64,000 bases of DNA from Mycolicibacterium xanthum (GTDB taxonomy: Bacteria > Actinomycetota > Actinomycetes > Mycobacteriales > Mycobacteriaceae). Where the stretch lies: assembly GCF_019710635.1 (NCBI RefSeq), contig NZ_JAIFZS010000025.1, forward strand, positions 1 to 64,000. The letters run 5' to 3'. The notes below the pieces were generated by a model that worked only from the letters and a program-made list of their open reading frames with translations, did not search any database and was not told where the DNA came from. A program made the translations under genes and the position numbers. Below, one piece after another: positions 37,144 through 46,985 of the stretch (position 1 is the stretch's first letter; the number at the start of each line of letters is the position of its first letter).

Positions 37144-39297
37144 ATGGCGCAGCAGGCCCCCGATCGCGAGAAAGCCCTGGAACTGGCGCTCGCCCAGATC
37201 GACAAGAACTTCGGAAAAGGTTCGGTGATGCGGCTGGGCGAAGAGGTGCGGCAGCCGATCTCGGTCATCCCCACCGGTTCGATCGCGCTGGATGTCGCGC
37301 TCGGCATCGGCGGTCTGCCCCGCGGGCGCGTCATCGAGATCTACGGCCCGGAGTCCTCCGGCAAGACCACCGTGGCCCTGCACGCAATCGCCAATGCCCA
37401 GGCCGCCGGCGGTATCGCCGCGTTCATCGACGCCGAGCACGCCCTGGACCCGGAGTATGCCAAGAAGCTCGGGGTGGACACCGACGCGCTGCTGGTCTCC
37501 CAGCCCGACACCGGTGAGCAGGCGCTCGAGATCGCCGACATGCTGATCCGCTCCGGTGCGCTGGACATCCTGGTCATCGACTCGGTGGCCGCTCTGGTGC
37601 CGCGTGCCGAGATCGAGGGGGAGATGGGCGACAGTCACGTCGGTCTGCAGGCCCGGCTGATGAGCCAGGCGCTGCGGAAGATGACCGGTGCGCTGAACAA
37701 CTCGGGCACCACCGCGATCTTCATCAACCAGTTGCGGGAAAAAATCGGTGTGATGTTCGGCTGTGGATCTTGGTACACCAACGTCACACTTGCCGACGGT
37801 TCCACTGAGAAGCTTGGCAAAATTGTGAACCAGAAGATGGATGTCGAAGTTCTGTCCTATGACTTCGAGTCCGGGCGGATCGTGCCCCGCAAGGTGACGA
37901 ATTGGTTCAACAACGGTACGACCGAAGAGTTCCTGCACTTCAAGGTCGACAGGGCTGGCGGAGGAACGGGACGTGGTCATGCCAGCCTCGCGATGACCCG
38001 CAATCATCTGATCAGAACTCCTGGTGGGTGGCGAGAGGCCGAAGACATTCTCGTTGGCGACCGCGTGATGCTTGCGCAACCGACTTTCTTAAGTGATCAG
38101 CAATGGGAAGTTGTCCTGGGCTCTCTGATGGGAGACGGTTGCCTTTCCCCCGCCGTCCGGCAGGATTCCGAGAGCGCATGCCTACGAATGGGGCATGGGG
38201 CCAAGCAAGCGGACTACCTCGACTGGAAGATCGCGCTTCTCGATAACATCCCCCATTGCCGTACCACCAATAGCAAGGGCTCGGCTTTCGCCGACTTCAC
38301 CACTCTTGCCGAGCTCCATGAATTACGTCGTGCTGTGTATCTCGGTGATGGCAAGAAGTTTCTATCCGAGGACTATCTCAAGGCCTTGACTCCGCTGGCG
38401 CTGGCCATCTGGTACATGGACGATGGCAGTTTCAGCCTGCGGTCCAAAGGACTTCAGCGGCGGACCCAGGGTGGCAGTGGTCGTATCGAGATCTGTGTCG
38501 AGGCGATGACAGAGGGTTCACGTATTCGGTTGCGCGACTATCTGCGTGACACCCACGGTCTCGATGTACGTCTACGTACTTCCGGCAAGGCAGGTAAAGC
38601 CGTTCTGGTCTTCTCGACGCCAGCCACCGCGATGTTCCAAGAGTTGATCGCCCCGTACGTCCATCCGTCCATGGCGTATAAGTTGCTGCCACGCTTCAGG
38701 GGCCAGTTTGCCGTGGAACCGCGATTCATCGAGCCAATAATGCAATTGATGCCGGCGCGCGTCGTGGAAATTGAATCGAAGACCGACTATCAGAAGATGG
38801 ATCGTTTCGACATCGAGGTGGAGGGTTCGCACAACTACTTTGCCGACGGCGTCATGGTGCACAACTCGCCCGAAACGACCACGGGTGGAAAGGCATTGAA
38901 GTTCTACGCCTCGGTGCGCATAGATGTCAGGCGAATTGAAACGCTCAAGGATGGCACCGACGCGGTGGGTAACCGCACCCGGGCGAAGGTTGTCAAGAAC
39001 AAGGTAGCGGCCCCCTTCAAACAAGCCGAGTTCGACATCCTCTACGGCAAGGGCATCAGCAAGGAGGGTTCGCTGATCGACATGGGTGTCGAGCAGGGCT
39101 TCATCCGCAAGTCCGGATCGTGGTTCACCTACGACGGGGAGCAGCTCGGGCAGGGCAAGGAGAACGCCCGCAACTTCCTGCTGGAGAACGTCGACGTGGC
39201 CAACGAAATCGAGAAGAAGATCAAGGAGAAGCTCGGTATCGGCGCCGTGGTGACCGACGGGGACGATGATGTCCTTCCCGCTCCGGTCGACTTCTAG
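37144..39297 (+). CDS. recA: recombinase A precursor with intein
   Basis: A 717-residue precursor. Removing the intein (residues 207-574) leaves a RecA of about 349 residues that drives homologous recombination and LexA autocleavage. Walker A is GPESSGKT (residues 68-75); [11 protein letters not shown] and [13 protein letters not shown] flank the interruption, and [18 protein letters not shown] resumes the protein. Later [15 protein letters not shown] shows that the M. tuberculosis intein site (after KNK) is empty here, with Val instead of Cys. ATG at 37144 has a GAGAGG-like RBS at 37130-37135. Two damage-inducible promoters lie upstream, and recX overlaps the end. Confidence 0.97.
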   Translation: MAQQAPDREKALELALAQIDKNFGKGSVMRLGEEVRQPISVIPTGSIALDVALGIGGLPRGRVIEIYGPESSGKTTVALHAIANAQAAGGIAAFIDAEHALDPEYAKKLGVDTDALLVSQPDTGEQALEIADMLIRSGALDILVIDSVAALVPRAEIEGEMGDSHVGLQARLMSQALRKMTGALNNSGTTAIFINQLREKIGVMFGCGSWYTNVTLADGSTEKLGKIVNQKMDVEVLSYDFESGRIVPRKVTNWFNNGTTEEFLHFKVDRAGGGTGRGHASLAMTRNHLIRTPGGWREAEDILVGDRVMLAQPTFLSDQQWEVVLGSLMGDGCLSPAVRQDSESACLRMGHGAKQADYLDWKIALLDNIPHCRTTNSKGSAFADFTTLAELHELRRAVYLGDGKKFLSEDYLKALTPLALAIWYMDDGSFSLRSKGLQRRTQGGSGRIEICVEAMTEGSRIRLRDYLRDTHGLDVRLRTSGKAGKAVLVFSTPATAMFQELIAPYVHPSMAYKLLPRFRGQFAVEPRFIEPIMQLMPARVVEIESKTDYQKMDRFDIEVEGSHNYFADGVMVHNSPETTTGGKALKFYASVRIDVRRIETLKDGTDAVGNRTRAKVVKNKVAAPFKQAEFDILYGKGISKEGSLIDMGVEQGFIRKSGSWFTYDGEQLGQGKENARNFLLENVDVANEIEKKIKEKLGIGAVVTDGDDDVLPAPVDF
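37762..38865 (+). mobile_element. RecA intein with LAGLIDADG homing endonuclease domain
   Basis: A 368-residue in-frame insertion after GVMFG. It starts with Cys1, has the splicing block B T79-x-x-H82 (TRNH), and ends with His-Asn (MVHN) before +1 Ser. Both LAGLIDADG helices are present: LGSLMGDG (about residues 119-126) and AIWYMDDG (about 215-222), each keeping the catalytic Asp, so the endonuclease may be active. The site and sequence match the M. leprae RecA intein (RecA-b) rather than that of M. tuberculosis (RecA-a). The DNA is visibly less GC-rich than the flanking recA, suggesting horizontal origin. Confidence 0.95.
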
Positions 39298-39817
39298 CCC
39301 GGCGGAGGGCGACCCCGAACGTCGCGAGGAGCAGGCGCGGGCATTGTGCCTGCGTCTGCTCACCGTGCGGGCGCGTACCCGCGCGGAGCTGGCGGCCCAG
39401 CTCGCCAAGCGGGGCTATCCCGAGGACGTCAGTACGGCGGTGCTCGACCGGCTGGGGCAGGTCGGTCTGGTCGACGACGACGACTTCGCCGAGCAGTGGG
39501 TGCGGTCGCGACGGGCCAACGCGGGCAAGAGCAAGCGCGCGCTGGCCGCCGAGCTGCGGGACAAGGGCGTGGACGCCGAGGTGATCTCCGCGACGCTGGA
39601 TGGTATCGATGCCGGCGATGAACGTATGCAGGCCGAGAAGCTGGTCCGCGATCGCCTGCGCCGCGAGAAGCTCGGTGACCCGGGCGACAGGGACGCCGAG
39701 ATCAAGGTCACCCGACGGCTGGTCGGGATGCTGGCCCGCCGCGGCTACGGCCAGACGATGGCCGTCGACGTGGTCACCGCCGAGCTCGCGGTTGAGCGGG
39801 AGCGCCGCCGGGTGTAG
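39269..39817 (+). CDS. recX: RecA regulatory protein RecX
   Basis: A 182-residue RecX, a helical modulator that dampens RecA filament activity. Typical repeats are [20 protein letters not shown], then [20 protein letters not shown] and [16 protein letters not shown], with a C-terminal [19 protein letters not shown]. Its start overlaps the recA 3' end by 29 nt, so the two are co-translated. ATG at 39266 directly upstream is an equally possible start. Equivalent to Rv2736c. Confidence 0.94.
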   Translation: MSFPLRSTSSPAEGDPERREEQARALCLRLLTVRARTRAELAAQLAKRGYPEDVSTAVLDRLGQVGLVDDDDFAEQWVRSRRANAGKSKRALAAELRDKGVDAEVISATLDGIDAGDERMQAEKLVRDRLRREKLGDPGDRDAEIKVTRRLVGMLARRGYGQTMAVDVVTAELAVERERRRV

Positions 39818-39834
39818 CCGGGTGACGCCGACGC

Positions 39835-40104
39835 TCAGGTGCTCCTCTGGTGCGCCGGAATGGCGTGGAAGTCCGCGGTCAGGCTGCGGGTGAGGACTTG
39901 GCGAAGCGAGATGACCACGACCGCGGCCGCGATCGCGGCCCACGAGCTGTCGGCGCTGAGCCGGAGCAGGCCCGCGGCGATGAACAGCTCCATCATCGTG
40001 CGCAGCGCAGGAAGCGGCCGGCGGAAGATCGCCAGCGCGGCCACCCCCAGCAGAATCCCCGAGATGCCGAAGCACCACGACGCGGCGAGAACGAAGTCGG
40101 TCAC
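39835..40104 (-). CDS. small membrane protein
   Basis: An 89-residue hydrophobic protein with two or three short membrane helices (ASWCFGISGILLGVAALAIF, then ELFIAAGLLRLSADSSWAAI and a third). Its start overlaps the stop of the DUF1622 gene (ATGA), so the two are translated together. It ends 18 nt from the convergent recX. I do not recognise the family; the pairing suggests a complex with the DUF1622 protein. Confidence 0.65.
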   Translation of the reverse strand: MTDFVLAASWCFGISGILLGVAALAIFRRPLPALRTMMELFIAAGLLRLSADSSWAAIAAAVVVISLRQVLTRSLTADFHAIPAHQRST

Positions 40105-40511
40105 GTCGGCGTCGGTCCCGACGCGCGCGGACGGGACTTCCCCTTCTCGATCTCCTGCTGTTCCTGGGCGATCTCCCGGTTCAGGAAGTAGTTCAGCAGC
40201 GTCCGGATCGTTGCGATGGCGGCCAGCTTGCCGATCTCCTCGAACGACGGGGAGATCGCGGTCCGCAGCACATCGGCGGCAAGCTGGAACTCCAACCCGA
40301 GGACCAGGAATCGGGCCAGGGTGAGCCGCACCGACGAGAACTGGTTGATGTCACGTTGGCCCAGCGCGATGGCGAACTTCACGATCGCAATGACGGCGCC
40401 GATCATGATGACGACGGCGCCGCCGGCCTCGATGAGCCGCACCATCAGGTCCACCATGCTGCGCAGCGCCTCCTCGGGGAGCACCTCGAATGCCAGCTGC
40501 GAAGTGGCCAT
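40101..40511 (-). CDS. DUF1622 family membrane protein
   Basis: A 136-residue protein with membrane helices at about residues 27-50 (AGGAVVIMIGAVIAIVKFAI) and 60-90 (RLTLARFLVLGLEFQLAADV), then a conserved FEEIGKLAAIATIRTLLNYF segment and a basic tail. This matches DUF1622, small membrane proteins of unknown function. It lies 24 nt after the glutamate transporter permease gene, in the same direction, so it may be in that transcript. Confidence 0.8.
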   Translation of the reverse strand: MATSQLAFEVLPEEALRSMVDLMVRLIEAGGAVVIMIGAVIAIVKFAIALGQRDINQFSSVRLTLARFLVLGLEFQLAADVLRTAISPSFEEIGKLAAIATIRTLLNYFLNREIAQEQQEIEKGKSRPRASGPTPT

Positions 40512-40535
40512 GTCAGCGCTTCGGTGTCATGGAGA

Positions 40536-41414
40536 TCAGGTGCCCCGGCTCTGGTCGCCGGCGGCCTCCATCGCGGCCACCTCTTCTGGTTCGGTGCCCT
40601 TGCGCGACTGCCGCAGCCGACGCTCCAGCCAGGTCGCGAACCACGACAGGGTGAAGTTCAGGCTGATCATCAGCAACGCGATCACCATCAGGGCGGGGAT
40701 GTAGTTGCTGTACGCCGAGCCCACCTGGGTGCCCTGGCGCACCATCTCGACGAAGGTGATCTGATAACCGATCGCGGTGTCCTTGAGCACCACCACCAGC
40801 TGGGAGATGAGCACGGGCAGCATCGACGTGATGGCCTGCGGCAGCAGGATCGAGCGCATCGTCTGGCCCCAGGACAGACCGAGCGCGGAGGCGGCCTCAC
40901 TCTGGCCGCGCGGCAGGGCGTGCACACCGGCACGCACGATCTCGGCGATGACCGCGCCGTTGTAGAGAGTCAGCGCGGTGATGACCGCTGCCAATGCCAG
41001 CTGCCTGGACGGAAAGAGGTTGTAGACCGCGAAGAACGAGAACGCGAAGATCATCATGATCAGCACGGGAACGGCGCGGAAGAACTCGACGAACACCGAG
41101 CTCGTCCAGCGGATGGCGGTGTGCGTCGACAACCGGCCCACCCCGAGCACGAAACCCAGGATCAGCGCCAGCACGATCGACACCGCCGCAGCGGTCAGGG
41201 TGCCCTGGATACCGGGCAGCACGTAGGTGGTCCACAGGTTGCTGGTCAGAAACGGTGTCCACTTGTCGGCATCGAGCTGGCCCTTGGCCGCCAACCCCCG
41301 GTAGACGAACCACACGACGACCAGAACCGCGACCACGGTGGTCACCGAGATGATCCGGTTGCGGACCCGAGCGCGGGGGCCCGGTGCGTCGAAGAGAACC
41401 GATGCTCCGGTCAT
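40536..41414 (-). CDS. gluD: glutamate ABC transporter permease GluD-like
   Basis: A 292-residue inner-membrane permease of the polar amino-acid (HisMQ) family. About five helices are visible; the coupling motif to the ATPase is EAASALGLSWGQTMRSILLP (EAA loop). An N-terminal helix (VTTVVAVLVVVWFVYRGLAA) and a periplasmic loop precede the core, and a charged tail follows. It is the last of four genes (gluA, gluB, gluC, gluD order along the minus strand). It forms the channel with GluC for glutamate or aspartate import. Confidence 0.9.
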   Translation of the reverse strand: MTGASVLFDAPGPRARVRNRIISVTTVVAVLVVVWFVYRGLAAKGQLDADKWTPFLTSNLWTTYVLPGIQGTLTAAAVSIVLALILGFVLGVGRLSTHTAIRWTSSVFVEFFRAVPVLIMMIFAFSFFAVYNLFPSRQLALAAVITALTLYNGAVIAEIVRAGVHALPRGQSEAASALGLSWGQTMRSILLPQAITSMLPVLISQLVVVLKDTAIGYQITFVEMVRQGTQVGSAYSNYIPALMVIALLMISLNFTLSWFATWLERRLRQSRKGTEPEEVAAMEAAGDQSRGT

Positions 41415-41445
41415 CGGGACTGTCCGTTCTTCGCGCGAGCGCTCA

Positions 41446-42126
41446 TCACCGCACCACCGCCATCCGTTTACCCAGCCAGCCGAAGAACAGCCCCATCGGA
41501 AGTGTCAGCACCAGGAACCCGAGCGCGAAGATCCCGCCCACCACCAGCGTCGCCGCGGTGTTCTCGATCATCTCCTTCATCAGCAGCGCCGCCTCGGCCA
41601 CTCCGATCGCCGAGGCGATCGTGGTGTTCTTGGTCAACGCGATCAGCACCGAGCCCAGCGGGATGATCACCGCCCGAAACGCCTGCGGCAGCAAGACGAT
41701 CCGCAGATTCTGGCCGAAGGTGAGGCCCAACGAGCGGGCGGCTTCGGCCTGCCCCAGCGGCACCGTGTTCACACCGGAGCGCACGGTTTCGCAGACGAAC
41801 GCCGCCGTGTAGACCGTCAGGCCGAGCAGTGCCAGCCGGAAGCCGCTGTCCTCGATGAAGGTCGTCGACTGCCGGCTGGCCAGCGTGATCCCCAGGGTCT
41901 GGGACAGGCCGAACGAGCAGAACAGGATGATCAGCGTCAACGGGGTGTTGCGCACGACGTTGACGTAGGCGGTGCCCAGCCAATTCATCATCGGCACCGG
42001 CGCCAGCCGCATCGCAGCCAGCACGGTGCCGAGCACCAGCGCACCGATCGCCGAGAACACCGTCAGCTGGATCGTCGTCCAGAACGCTTCGAAGATCCGC
42101 TGGGAGTACTCGCTGAAGATCTCCAC
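41446..42126 (-). CDS. gluC: glutamate ABC transporter permease GluC-like
   Basis: A 226-residue permease with about five helices, starting MEIFSEYSQRIFEAFWTTIQ. The EAA loop reads EAARSLGLTFGQNLRIVLLP, and VVRNTPLTLIILFCSFGL is the conserved first part of the HisMQ permease domain. With GluD it forms the membrane channel; GluB delivers substrate and GluA supplies ATP. It lies between gluB and gluD, with gaps of 68 and 31 nt, so the operon is compact. Confidence 0.92.
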   Translation of the reverse strand: MEIFSEYSQRIFEAFWTTIQLTVFSAIGALVLGTVLAAMRLAPVPMMNWLGTAYVNVVRNTPLTLIILFCSFGLSQTLGITLASRQSTTFIEDSGFRLALLGLTVYTAAFVCETVRSGVNTVPLGQAEAARSLGLTFGQNLRIVLLPQAFRAVIIPLGSVLIALTKNTTIASAIGVAEAALLMKEMIENTAATLVVGGIFALGFLVLTLPMGLFFGWLGKRMAVVR

Positions 42127-42194
42127 GGGCGGCGGTCCTTATCTGCTGTCGTCGACTGCTCGGTCCCGGAGGCGTTGCTGCTACCGCTCGGTTC

Positions 42195-43028
42195 TCAGCA
42201 CGCGTCCGGGGTCGGCGGAGTCGGGGCGGGCAGTCCCGCCGGGCCGAGGTTCTTGTCCCAGGCCGCCTTCCAGTCCCCGTCGGCTTCCATCTTCTTGATC
42301 GCGTCGGTGATCTTGTTGCACAGCTCGGTGTCGTCCTTCTTCAGGCCGATCCCGTAGTTCTCCACCGAGAACGGCTCGCCGACGATCTTGAATGCGCCGG
42401 GGGACTGGGCGGCGTAGCCGGCCAGGATGGTCTCGTCGGTGGTCACGGCGTCGACAGCGCCGTTCTTGAGTGCCTCGACGCAGGCCGAGTAGGTGTCGTA
42501 CTGCTGCAGCTGTACGCCTTGGTACTCGTCTTTGATCTTCTGCGCCGGCGTCGAGCCCGACACCGAGCACAGGATCTTGTTGTTCTCCAGGTCCGCCGGG
42601 CCGTTGATGTCGTTGCTGTCCGAGCGCACCAGCAGGCTCTGGCCGGTGACCAGGTACGGGCCGGCGAAGGACACCTTCTCCTTGCGGGCATCGGTGATCG
42701 AGTACGTCGCCGCGATGAACGTGACCTGGCCGTTCTGGATCAGGGTCTCGCGCTGCGCCGACGGGGACTCCTTCCATTCGATCTGCTCCGGGGTATAGCC
42801 GAGCTGACCGGCGACGTAGGTCGACACATCGACGTCGAAGCCGCTCATCGTGCCGTCAGGGTTCTTCATGCCGAGGCCGGGCTGGTCGAACTTGCTGCCG
42901 ATGACGATCGTGTCGCCGCCACCGCCGCCACCGCCGCTGTCACCGCCGCACGCGGTCGCGGCGAAGGGCAGCGCGATGGCCAGAGCGACGGCACCGATGA
43001 CGCGCTTGGACAATGATGTCGGGGACAT
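42195..43028 (-). CDS. gluB: glutamate-binding lipoprotein GluB-like
   Basis: A 277-residue periplasmic solute-binding protein. A signal peptide with lipobox FAATAC places the lipid-modified cysteine at C27, followed by a glycine-rich spacer. The SBP_bac_3 fold shows in GSKFDQPGLGMKNPDGTMSG, VDVSTYVAGQLGYTPEQIEW, FIAATYSITDARKEKVSFAG and AVDAVTTDETILAGYA. The protein ends in a proline-rich tail with a final Cys. It binds glutamate or another acidic amino acid by family analogy. Confidence 0.92.
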   Translation of the reverse strand: MSPTSLSKRVIGAVALAIALPFAATACGGDSGGGGGGGDTIVIGSKFDQPGLGMKNPDGTMSGFDVDVSTYVAGQLGYTPEQIEWKESPSAQRETLIQNGQVTFIAATYSITDARKEKVSFAGPYLVTGQSLLVRSDSNDINGPADLENNKILCSVSGSTPAQKIKDEYQGVQLQQYDTYSACVEALKNGAVDAVTTDETILAGYAAQSPGAFKIVGEPFSVENYGIGLKKDDTELCNKITDAIKKMEADGDWKAAWDKNLGPAGLPAPTPPTPDAC

Positions 43029-43069
43029 GAGGATGATTTCCTTTCGTCGGGCATCCGGTCGTGGTCGGG

Positions 43070-43831
43070 TCAGTGGTGCAGGATCTTGCCCAGAAAGTCC
43101 TTGGCCCGGTCAGACTTCGGGTTCTCGAAGAATTCGATGGGTTCGGCGTCCTCGACGATCGCACCGTCGGCCATGAACACGACGCGGTTGGCGGCCCGGC
43201 GGGCGAACCCCATCTCGTGGGTCACCACGACCATCGTCATGCCCTCACCTGCCAGGGAGGCCATCACGGCCAGCACCTCGTTGATCATCTCCGGGTCCAG
43301 CGCGCTGGTCGGCTCGTCGAACAGCATCACCTTGGGGTTCATCGCCAGTGAGCGGGCGATCGCCACCCGCTGCTGCTGGCCGCCGGAGAGCTGCGCGGGG
43401 TACTTGTCGGCCTGGTTGGCGACCCCGACGCGCTCGAGCAGGCTCATCGCCTTCTCGCGGGCGGCCGCCTTGGCGGTCTTGCGCACCTTCATCGGCGCCA
43501 GCGTGACGTTGTCCAGAATTGTCTTGTGCGCGAACAGGTTGAAGGACTGGAACACCATTCCGACGTCGGACCGCAGTTGCGCGAGCTTGCGGCCCTCGGC
43601 GGGCAACACCTCGCCGTCGATCTCGATGGTCCCCGAGTCGATGGTCTCGAGGCGGTTGATCGTGCGGCACAACGTCGATTTGCCGGAGCCCGACGGTCCC
43701 AGCACGACGACGACCTGCCCCTTGCCGACGTCGAGATTGATGTCCCTGAGGACATGGAGAGCGCCGAAATGCTTGTCGACGGCCGTCATCGAGATCATCG
43801 GCACTTCGCGGGTGTCCGAGGGGCTCTCCAT
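43070..43831 (-). CDS. gluA: glutamate ABC transporter ATP-binding protein GluA-like
   Basis: A 253-residue ABC ATPase. Walker [11 protein letters not shown]-loop [10 protein letters not shown], signature [15 protein letters not shown], Walker [15 protein letters not shown] and the switch THEMGFARR are all intact. The ATG at 43831 is chosen because a TAAGGT box lies 8 nt upstream; an internal ATG ([12 protein letters not shown]) is an alternative. It is the first gene of the importer operon, divergent from miaB. Confidence 0.93.
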   Translation of the reverse strand: MESPSDTREVPMISMTAVDKHFGALHVLRDINLDVGKGQVVVVLGPSGSGKSTLCRTINRLETIDSGTIEIDGEVLPAEGRKLAQLRSDVGMVFQSFNLFAHKTILDNVTLAPMKVRKTAKAAAREKAMSLLERVGVANQADKYPAQLSGGQQQRVAIARSLAMNPKVMLFDEPTSALDPEMINEVLAVMASLAGEGMTMVVVTHEMGFARRAANRVVFMADGAIVEDAEPIEFFENPKSDRAKDFLGKILHH

Positions 43832-43946
43832 GCGTGTTGACCTTACCCAGGTAGTGCCCAGCCTGCCGGGAAGTCGGCAATCCGGTCGGATCGCCGCCGC
43901 GCGGCGCCCGTCGGATCCGGTGTCCGCGGGTCCGTAGAATGGCGCC

Positions 43947-45515
43947 GTGACTTCCTCGGTGACGGAGCAGACCGCCGGGCCGCTGCCCGGTGGCCGCGGC
44001 GACCGCACCTACCAGGTCAGAACATACGGCTGCCAGATGAACGTGCACGATTCCGAACGGCTCGCCGGCCTGCTCGAGGCGGCGGGGTACCGCCGCGCCG
44101 ACGACGGGGCCGAGGCCGACGTGGTCGTGTTCAACACCTGCGCGGTGCGGGAGAACGCGGACAACAAGCTCTACGGCAACCTGAGCCATCTGGCTCCCCG
44201 CAAGCAGGCCGATCCGGACATGCAGATCGCCGTGGGCGGGTGCCTGGCCCAGAAGGATCGCGACACCGTGTTGCGCAAGGCGCCGTGGGTCGACGTCGTG
44301 TTCGGCACCCACAACATCGGTTCACTGCCCGCGCTGCTGGACCGTGCCCGGCACAACCGGGTCGCCCAGGTCGAAATCGCCGAGGCGCTGCGGGAATTCC
44401 CGTCGACATTGCCTGCGAGCCGCGAATCGTCCTACGCCGCATGGGTTTCGATCTCGGTCGGGTGCAACAACACCTGCACGTTCTGCATCGTCCCATCGCT
44501 GCGGGGCAAGGAGGTCGACCGCAGGCAGGGCGACGTCCTCGCAGAGGTTCGTTCGCTGGTCGAGCAGGGCGTTGTGGAGATCACCCTGCTCGGGCAGAAC
44601 GTCAACGCCTACGGGGTGTCGTTCGCTTCGGACGAGCGCTTGCGCGAGGACACGACGACTTGGGCCGACGAACCCCGCGACCGCGGCGCCTTCGCCAAGC
44701 TGCTGCGGGCCTGCGGCGCCATCGACGGTCTGGAGCGGGTGCGATTCACCTCGCCGCACCCCGCCGAGTTCACCGACGACGTGATCGAGGCGATGGCCGA
44801 GACCCCCAACGTGTGCCCGACACTGCACATGCCTCTGCAATCCGGTTCGGACCGGATCCTGCGCGCGATGCGGAGGTCCTACCGGGCCGACCGCTACCTC
44901 GACATCATCGAACGGGTGCGCGCGGCCATCCCGCACGCGGCGATCACCACCGATCTGATCGTCGGATTCCCCGGCGAGACCGAGGCGGATTTCCAGGCCA
45001 CGCTGGACGTCGTGTCGGCCGCCCGGTTCGCCGGCGCGTTCACCTTCCAGTACTCCAAGCGACCCGGCACCCCCGCCGCCGATCTGGCCGACCAGGTCCC
45101 CAAGGCCGTTGTCACCGAGCGATACCAGCGCTTGATCGAACTGCAGGAGCGAATCTCGCTGGAGGAGAACTCGGCCCAGATCGGTCGCACGGTCGAGCTT
45201 CTGGTGGCCACCGGTGAGGGACGCAAGGACGCCAGCACCGCCCGGATGTCCGGGCGTGCCCGCGACGGCCGGCTGGTGCACTTCGCGCCGGGGGAGTCGG
45301 CCGCACAGATCCGCCCCGGCGACGTCGTCGTCACCACCGTGACCGGTGCCGCGCCGCATCACCTGATCGCCGACGCCGGCCTGCTCGGGCATCGGCGCAC
45401 CCGCGCCGGTGATGCCCACGCCGAGGGCCGCAAACCGCGCACCGGCGTCGGGCTGGGTATGCCCGGGATCGGTCGACCCTCGGCCTCCGTCGTCACAGGG
45501 GGTTGCGCCCGATGA
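43947..45515 (+). CDS. miaB: tRNA-2-methylthio-N6-dimethylallyladenosine synthase MiaB
   Basis: A 522-residue radical-SAM enzyme that adds a methylthio group to i6A37 of tRNAs. The N-terminal UPF0004 domain has [15 protein letters not shown] and GGCLAQ cysteines for the auxiliary 4Fe-4S cluster. The radical-[11 protein letters not shown] lies near residue 172, and a C-terminal TRAM-like domain follows. GTG at 43947 lies 6 nt after a TAGAAT -10 box (43935-43940), indicating a leaderless start. miaA, whose product makes the i6A substrate, is 6 kb downstream. Confidence 0.97.
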   Translation: MTSSVTEQTAGPLPGGRGDRTYQVRTYGCQMNVHDSERLAGLLEAAGYRRADDGAEADVVVFNTCAVRENADNKLYGNLSHLAPRKQADPDMQIAVGGCLAQKDRDTVLRKAPWVDVVFGTHNIGSLPALLDRARHNRVAQVEIAEALREFPSTLPASRESSYAAWVSISVGCNNTCTFCIVPSLRGKEVDRRQGDVLAEVRSLVEQGVVEITLLGQNVNAYGVSFASDERLREDTTTWADEPRDRGAFAKLLRACGAIDGLERVRFTSPHPAEFTDDVIEAMAETPNVCPTLHMPLQSGSDRILRAMRRSYRADRYLDIIERVRAAIPHAAITTDLIVGFPGETEADFQATLDVVSAARFAGAFTFQYSKRPGTPAADLADQVPKAVVTERYQRLIELQERISLEENSAQIGRTVELLVATGEGRKDASTARMSGRARDGRLVHFAPGESAAQIRPGDVVVTTVTGAAPHHLIADAGLLGHRRTRAGDAHAEGRKPRTGVGLGMPGIGRPSASVVTGGCAR

Positions 45516-46120
45516 GCGACCCGGTAGCCGGCGGCGGCGAATCCCGGGACTTCACGGACTTCAAGGGCGATATCGACGCCGCCGAGCGCCGCATCGCCCG
45601 CGAGATCGATCCCGGCGCCCGCGCACTGGTCATCGCGATTCTGGTGTTCGTGCTGTTGGCGACCCTGCTGTTGCCGCACGCCGGTCCGGCGCGGGGACTG
45701 GACGTACTCGTCGGTTCGGACGTGGCCTCCGAGGTGGCGATCTCGTTGCCGTCGCGGGTCTTCGCCTGGATCGCGCTGGTGTTCGGCGTCGGGTTCTCGA
45801 TCACGGCCCTGGTGACGCGCCGGTGGGCGCTGGCCTGGATCGCGCTGGCCGGCTCCACCGTCGGATCGTTCCTGGGCGTGCTGGCGATCTGGTCGCGTCA
45901 GACCGCGCCCGGTGACCATCCCGGTCCGGGTATCGGGCTGATCGTCGCGTGGATCGCGATCATGGCGCTGACCTACCACTGGGCGCGGGTGGTCGCGGCG
46001 CGCACCATGCTTCAGCTGGCCACCGAGGAGCATCGCCGGAGGCTGGCCGCGGAGGGGCAGAGCAAGACGCTGCTGGACACGCTCGGCGAGGAGACCGACG
46101 GCGGGCCGTCGCAACGGTGA
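45512..46120 (+). CDS. conserved membrane protein (Rv2732c type) ending in the tandem repeat
   Basis: A 202-residue protein coupled to miaB by an ATGA overlap. A soluble N-terminus ([20 protein letters not shown]) is followed by about four membrane helices and a cytoplasmic helical tail. The last codons (TDGGPSQR) and the stop lie in the first copies of the 26-bp tandem repeat, so the C-terminus is set by the repeat; the array probably expanded from this region. Function unknown. Confidence 0.8.
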   Translation: MSDPVAGGGESRDFTDFKGDIDAAERRIAREIDPGARALVIAILVFVLLATLLLPHAGPARGLDVLVGSDVASEVAISLPSRVFAWIALVFGVGFSITALVTRRWALAWIALAGSTVGSFLGVLAIWSRQTAPGDHPGPGIGLIVAWIAIMALTYHWARVVAARTMLQLATEEHRRRLAAEGQSKTLLDTLGEETDGGPSQR

Positions 46121-46976
46121 CCGACGGCGGGCCGTCGCAACGGTGACCGACGGCGGGCCGTCGCAACGGTGACCGACGGCGGGCCGTCGCAACGGTGACC
46201 GACGGCGGGCCGTCGCAACGGTGACCGACGGCGGGCCGTCGCAACGGTGACCGACGGCGGGCCGTCGCAACGGTGACCGACGGCGGGCCGTCGCAACGGT
46301 GACCGACGGCGGGCCGTCGCAACGGTGACCGACGGCGGGCCGTCGCAACGGTGACCGACGGCGGGCCGTCGCAACGGTGACCGACGGCGGGCCGTCGCAA
46401 CGGTGACCGACGGCGGGCCGTCGCAACGGTGACCGACGGCGGGCCGTCGCAACGGTGACCGACGGCGGGCCGTCGCAACGGTGACCGACGGCGGGCCGTC
46501 GCAACGGTGACCGACGGCGGGCCGTCGCAACGGTGACCGACGGCGGGCCGTCGCAACGGTGACCGACGGCGGGCCGTCGCAACGGTGACCGACGGCGGGC
46601 CGTCGCAACGGTGACCGACGGCGGGCCGTCGCAACGGTGACCGACGGCGGGCCGTCGCAACGGTGACCGACGGCGGGCCGTCGCAACGGTGACCGACGGC
46701 GGGCCGTCGCAACGGTGACCGACGGCGGGCCGTCGCAACGGTGACCGACGGCGGGCCGTCGCAACGGTGACCGACGGCGGGCCGTCGCAACGGTGACCGA
46801 CGGCGGGCCGTCGCAACGGTGACCGACGGCGGGCCGTCGCAACGGTGACCGACGGCGGGCCGTCGCAACGGTGACCGACGGCGGGCCGTCGCAACGGTGA
46901 CCGACGGCGGGCCGTCGCAACGGTGACCGACGGCGGGCCGTCGCAACGGTGACCGACGGCGGGCCGTCGCAACGGT
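46093..46976. repeat. array of 34 tandem copies of a 26-bp unit
   Basis: A perfect-looking minisatellite: 884 bp divided by 26 gives 34 full copies, then a partial fragment (gaccg). Each unit holds CGACGGCGGGCCGTCG, a 7-bp stem with a 2-nt loop, and CGGTGACCG, a smaller palindrome. The unit starts gaccgacggc and ends gcaacggt. Every copy contains a TGA on the plus strand, while all minus-strand frames remain open because 26 is not a multiple of 3. The array separates the convergent Rv2732c- and Rv2731-type genes. No spacers, so it is not CRISPR. Confidence 0.97.
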
Positions 46977-46985
46977 GACCGTCCG

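Noticed and set aside
39010..39020. Second intein at the M. tuberculosis RecA-a site
   Set aside because: The sequence reads straight through [13 protein letters not shown] without interruption.
46093..46976. CRISPR array
   Set aside because: Units follow each other without spacers, and no cas gene is nearby.
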